A stretch of 13,854 nucleotides of DNA from an uncultured Bacilli bacterium (GTDB lineage: Bacteria; Bacillota_I; Bacilli_A; RF39; UBA660), in the NCBI GenBank assembly GCA_934098385.1, contig CAKOOJ010000014.1:1-13854 (forward strand), in the 5' to 3' direction. The position numbers and the translations under genes are program-made. Below are positions 11,233 to 13,854 of the stretch, in pieces. Positions within the stretch are counted from its first letter, which is position 1, and the number at the start of each line of letters is the position of its first letter. The notes below the pieces were generated by a model. That model made no database searches. It saw only the letters and a list, made by a program, of their open reading frames with translations, and was not told the DNA's origin.

Positions 11233-12004
11233 TATAGAAAATTTAATTGATATAGATAATTATAAGAAAATTGGAATAAACAATTTTCTTTTTGCAGTAG
11301 ATGGGTTTAGTATAGGATATAATTCTTTTAATATAAATGAATTAAAAAAATTAGAATGTAATAAATATTTATTATTAAATAGGGTTTTAAATAATGAAGA
11401 TATTGATAATTTATTAAAAATAAAAGAAGAATTAAAATGTTTTGATGGAATAATTTTTGAAGATATTGGAGTGTACAATATTTTATATGATACAAATATT
11501 ACATTAATATGGAATCAAAATCATTTTGCAACTAACTATAAATCTATTAATTATTATTTAGAAATGATGGATAGTGCAGTAATATCTAATGAGTTAACAA
11601 AAGAAGAAGTTAAAGATATAATAGATAGAGTTAATAAACCTATTATATTAAATGTATTTGGAAAAAATATGATAATGTATTCTAGACGTACTCTTTTAAC
11701 GAATTTTAATAAATATTATAATTTATCAGAAATAAGAGATAGTATTATAGAGGAACCTATTACAAATAATGAATTTAATATAAAAGAAAATGATAAAGGA
11801 ACTATAATTTATAATAATAAATATTTTAATATAATTAATTATTTAAATGAATTTAATGATGATAATATATTATTTTATTTAATATATCCTAATGGATTAG
11901 ATTATTTAGAAATAGATAAAATAATTAATAATAATTCAAATATAGTATATGATGATGGTTTTATGAATAGAAAAACTATATATAAGTTGGGGGAGAAGAA
12001 ATGA
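11207..12004 (+). CDS. U32 peptidase-family protein, YrrN/TrhP1-like, without Fe-S cysteines (265 aa)
   Basis: Placed between trmR and a typical U32 gene, it matches B. subtilis yrrN by order. It starts MKKEKILCNIENL with a TIM-barrel-like strand/helix pattern, and the segment NVFGKNMIMYSRRTLLTNF (149-167) aligns with the HGAMC...GRC...SNY segment of the next protein. There the two cluster cysteines are replaced (by Met and Thr). It therefore cannot bind the 4Fe-4S cluster on its own and may act as a partner subunit. It is shorter than YrrN (about 309). No strong SD is seen before 11207; the 26-nt overlap with trmR suggests coupling. ATGA joins it to the next gene. Confidence 0.75.
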   Translation: MKKEKILCNIENLIDIDNYKKIGINNFLFAVDGFSIGYNSFNINELKKLECNKYLLLNRVLNNEDIDNLLKIKEELKCFDGIIFEDIGVYNILYDTNITLIWNQNHFATNYKSINYYLEMMDSAVISNELTKEEVKDIIDRVNKPIILNVFGKNMIMYSRRTLLTNFNKYYNLSEIRDSIIEEPITNNEFNIKENDKGTIIYNNKYFNIINYLNEFNDDNILFYLIYPNGLDYLEIDKIINNNSNIVYDDGFMNRKTIYKLGEKK

Positions 12005-13200
12005 TAGAATTACTTAGTCCAGCTGGAGATTTAGAAAGATTAAAATTTGCTTGTCTATATGGTGCTGATGCTATATATATAGGTGGAATAAATTATAGTT
12101 TGAGAGCAAATGCTAAAAATTTTAATAACGAAGAAATAAGACAAGCAGTCTGCTATGCACATAAATTGAATAAGAAAGTTTATGTTACAGTAAATATTGT
12201 ATTTCATAATGAAGAATTAAATGGTTTAAAAGAATATTTATTATACTTAGATAGTATTAATGTAGATGGAATAATATCAAGTGATATAGTAGTTATGAAA
12301 TTACATAAAGAATTAAATTTAAAATTAGAATTACATATAAGTACACAAGCAAGTATATCTAATAGAGAAAGTGCAATGTTTTATAAAAAATTAGGTGCTA
12401 AAAGATTAGTGTTAGCAAGAGAATGTAGTAAGAAAGATATAGAAGAAATAAAAAATGCTACTAAGTTAGATTTAGAAGCATTTATACATGGGGCAATGTG
12501 TACTAGTATTAGTGGAAGATGTGTATTATCAAATTATTGTACTAATAGGGATTCTAATAGGGGGGGATGTGCTCAAATATGTAGATGGGAATTTAATTAT
12601 TTAGATAAATTTAATAATAAAATAACTGAAAAACCATTTTCAATGACACCAAAGGATTTAAATATGGTTCCATATATTAAAGAAATGATAGATGTTGGAA
12701 TTAATTCGTTTAAAATAGAAGGTAGAATGCGTAGTATATATTATGTTTCTACTGTAATATTAATTTATAGAAGATTAATCGATAAAATAGTAAACAATAC
12801 TATAACTGATGCATATACTAGATATTGTCTTAACATATTAAATAGATGTGCTAATAGAGAGTCTACTCCTCAATTTTTTAATAAATTGCCAGGAGTTGAT
12901 GAACAATATTATTTAGGTAGACAAGAGTTATCTAATCAAGATTTTTTAGGATTAGTATTAGATTATAAAGATGGTATAGCAACTATAGAACAAAGAAATA
13001 ATTTTAATGTAGGAACTAAAGTACAGTTTTTTGGGCCTAATATAGAAACATTTGATTATACAGTTTTAGAAATATATGATGAAGAAAACAATATGATAGA
13101 TGTTGCTAGACATCCACAAATGATAATAAAATTAAGAGTAAAAAATAAATTAAATAAATATGATATGATGAGATTGAAAGTATTTGACATTTTATCTTAA
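12001..13200 (+). CDS. trhP: U32 family tRNA hydroxylation protein TrhP (YrrO)
   Basis: Near the N-terminus are LLSPAGDLERLKFACLYGAD (4-23) and AIYIGG, both standard for U32. The Fe-S signature is HGAMCTSISGRCVLSNYC (163-180) and GGCAQICRW (188-196), giving Cys167, Cys174, Cys190 and Cys194; Cys180 is extra. PKDLNMVPYI (217-226) and FKIEGRMRS (237-245) are also typical. TrhP uses prephenate-dependent chemistry to hydroxylate U34 of certain tRNAs, and TrmR then methylates it. Length 399 is near the usual 420. SD GGGGGAGAA (11990-11998) is strong. In B. subtilis udk follows; here greA comes next, with no udk. Confidence 0.93.
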   Translation: MIELLSPAGDLERLKFACLYGADAIYIGGINYSLRANAKNFNNEEIRQAVCYAHKLNKKVYVTVNIVFHNEELNGLKEYLLYLDSINVDGIISSDIVVMKLHKELNLKLELHISTQASISNRESAMFYKKLGAKRLVLARECSKKDIEEIKNATKLDLEAFIHGAMCTSISGRCVLSNYCTNRDSNRGGCAQICRWEFNYLDKFNNKITEKPFSMTPKDLNMVPYIKEMIDVGINSFKIEGRMRSIYYVSTVILIYRRLIDKIVNNTITDAYTRYCLNILNRCANRESTPQFFNKLPGVDEQYYLGRQELSNQDFLGLVLDYKDGIATIEQRNNFNVGTKVQFFGPNIETFDYTVLEIYDEENNMIDVARHPQMIIKLRVKNKLNKYDMMRLKVFDILS

Positions 13201-13212
13201 ATGTAGTATTCT
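13184..13212 (+). promoter_or_regulatory. Possible greA promoter
   Basis: A perfect TTGACA (13184-13189) lies in the last codons of trhP, followed by a 17-nt spacer and TATTCT (13207-13212, four of six). No terminator separates trhP from greA, so greA may be served by both readthrough and this promoter. Confidence 0.4.
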
Positions 13213-13263
13213 TATGAAAGTTAATATTAATTAACACTAAATTGAATTTGAAAGGTGATATAC

Positions 13264-13734
13264 ATGAAACAAAAAAAAGAATTTTTGCTAACAAGTGAAG
13301 GATATTTAGATTTAGAAACAGAATTAAACACTTTAAAAAGTGAAGATAGACCAAGAATAATTGAGGCTATAAAAGAGGCTCGTGCACAAGGAGATTTATC
13401 TGAAAATGCTGATTATGATGCTGCTAGAGATGAACAAGCAAAAATAGAAGCAAGAATACAAGAGTTAGAATATATGTTAGAACATGCTAAGATAATAGAA
13501 AAGGCATCTGGTGATAAAGTTGCTGTAGGTACTACAGTTACAGTTAAGTATGTAGACGATGATGAAGAAGAGGAATATTCAATAGTCGGTTCTATGGAAG
13601 CAGATCCATTTGAAAATAAGATATCAAATGAATCTCCTATAGGAAAAGCAATAATGGATAAAAAGGTAGGAGATACTATAAGTGTTGAAAGTCCTAATGG
13701 ATCTTATGACATTAAAATAGTAAAAATAGCATAA
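13264..13734 (+). CDS. greA: Transcription elongation factor GreA
   Basis: The 156-residue protein has the N-terminal coiled coil (about 10-76) with the acidic tip GDLSENADYDAARDEQ (43-58); Asp44 and Glu47 are the tip residues that stimulate RNA cleavage in backtracked polymerase. The C-terminal domain includes VAVGTTVTVKYVDDDEEEEY, then SNESPIGKAIMDKKVGD and a final strand pair. Start 13264 has SD AGGTGAT (13253-13259); the in-frame GTG at 13255 lies inside that SD. The stop overlaps a strong terminator. Position after the trhP genes matches B. subtilis except for the missing udk. Confidence 0.96.
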   Translation: MKQKKEFLLTSEGYLDLETELNTLKSEDRPRIIEAIKEARAQGDLSENADYDAARDEQAKIEARIQELEYMLEHAKIIEKASGDKVAVGTTVTVKYVDDDEEEEYSIVGSMEADPFENKISNESPIGKAIMDKKVGDTISVESPNGSYDIKIVKIA

Positions 13735-13758
13735 GTACTATTAATTAGTACTTTTTTT
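13733..13758 (+). terminator. Intrinsic terminator of greA
   Basis: AAGTACTA (13733-13740) pairs with TAGTACTT (13746-13753) around a 5-nt loop, then a T-run to 13758. It starts within the stop codon and nearly duplicates the spoVA terminator. Confidence 0.85.
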
Positions 13759-13772
13759 ATGTATATTTTATA

Positions 13773-13810
13773 TTTCGACAAATATTTTAAATGATTTATT
13801 GTAGTATATA
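13773..13810 (+). promoter_or_regulatory. Spo0A-box promoter beyond greA
   Basis: TTTCGACA (13773-13780) holds an exact Spo0A core in the same inverted orientation as at 4531. TATATA (13805-13810) follows after exactly 24 nt, as in the first copy. The regulated gene is outside the window. Confidence 0.55.
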
Positions 13811-13854
13811 TAACCAGAGCTTTATTTTGTTTAGTGCTTACCCAACTATTTAAT

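Larger units (their letters stand above)
13733..13854 (+). repeat. Intergenic element, copy 2 (cut by window end)
   Basis: This matches 4486-4610 in order and spacing: AGTACTT hairpin, TTTTATATTTCGACA, TTTAAAT-N6-TTGTAGTATATA, AACCAGA, then a leader with shared TTTATT and GTTTA pieces. No ATG follows before the window ends, so the gene served lies beyond 13854. Confidence 0.65.

Noticed and set aside
13201..13263. GTTAATATTAATTAAC palindrome before greA as a regulatory site
   Set aside because: It is composed almost wholly of A and T, so such a palindrome is expected by chance at this base composition.
13106..13354. Reverse-strand frame spanning the trhP-greA junction
   Set aside because: It overlaps two confident genes and shows low-complexity Leu/Ile/Phe content typical of antisense AT-rich DNA.
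1..13854. Mycoplasma-type code 4 (TGA read as Trp)
   Set aside because: Several conserved proteins end correctly at TGA and Trp is TGG, so TGA is a stop.
1..13854. CRISPR arrays, insertion sequences, tRNA or rRNA genes
   Set aside because: No regularly spaced direct repeats, transposase motifs, cloverleaf ends or rRNA signatures were seen.

Overview
The window is very AT-rich (roughly one fifth G+C by eye), and every gene lies on the + strand. TGA acts as a stop (for example at the ends of spoVS, spoVAD and ireB) and TGG encodes Trp, so the standard bacterial code 11 applies rather than the Mycoplasma code. Shine-Dalgarno sites are mostly AGGTGAT- or GGAGG-like. The conserved order ireB-ruvX-DUF1292-mltG-trmR-U32-U32-greA matches the Bacillus subtilis yrzL-yrrK-yrzB-yrrL-yrrM-yrrN-yrrO-(udk)-greA block. 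Together with endospore genes and short proteins, this suggests an endospore-forming, streamlined, low-GC member of the Bacilli (Erysipelotrichia or RF39-like gut lineages). The taxonomic placement is inference.

Layout. 1-880: an inverted repeat, a sigma-A-type promoter and a VbhA-like antitoxin/Fic toxin pair. 940-1640: rpoZ, spoVS and a coupled 57-residue membrane protein. 1680-4490: a condensed sporulation locus, a SpoIIAA-like STAS protein, a sigma-F/G-family sigma factor and spoVAC-spoVAD-spoVAE. 4490-4932: an intergenic region with a terminator, a Spo0A-box promoter, a 29-residue SpoVM-like peptide gene and a compact structured RNA candidate. 4933-5898: spoIVB. 5966-7962: two related tail-anchored proteins of unknown function with their own strong promoter. 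8005-8544: frr. 8610-13734: the ireB-to-greA housekeeping run. The right edge holds a second copy of the Spo0A-box intergenic element.

How it works together. B. subtilis has spoIIAA-spoIIAB-sigF followed by spoVAA-AB-AC-AD-AEb. Here spoIIAB, spoVAA and spoVAB are missing. The SpoIIAA homologue has Met-Ile where the phosphorylatable Ser-Ser pair should be, so kinase and phosphoacceptor are lost together at this locus. A near-consensus sigma-G-type promoter (TGCATA-18-CATAATA) lies between the sigma gene and spoVAC. It overlaps a terminator-like hairpin that also masks the spoVAC ribosome binding site, so only RNA started at this forespore promoter should be well translated. Three exact Spo0A-box cores (TGTCGAA/TTCGACA) lie in intergenic sequence, upstream of spoIIAA, upstream of the SpoVM-like ORF and after greA. 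The window therefore appears to hold a pared-down, rewired sporulation control circuit. The most unusual points are the kinase-less SpoIIAA/sigma-F pair, the promoter/hairpin at spoVAC, the SpoVM-like peptide with its duplicated promoter element, and the unassigned structured RNA before spoIVB.
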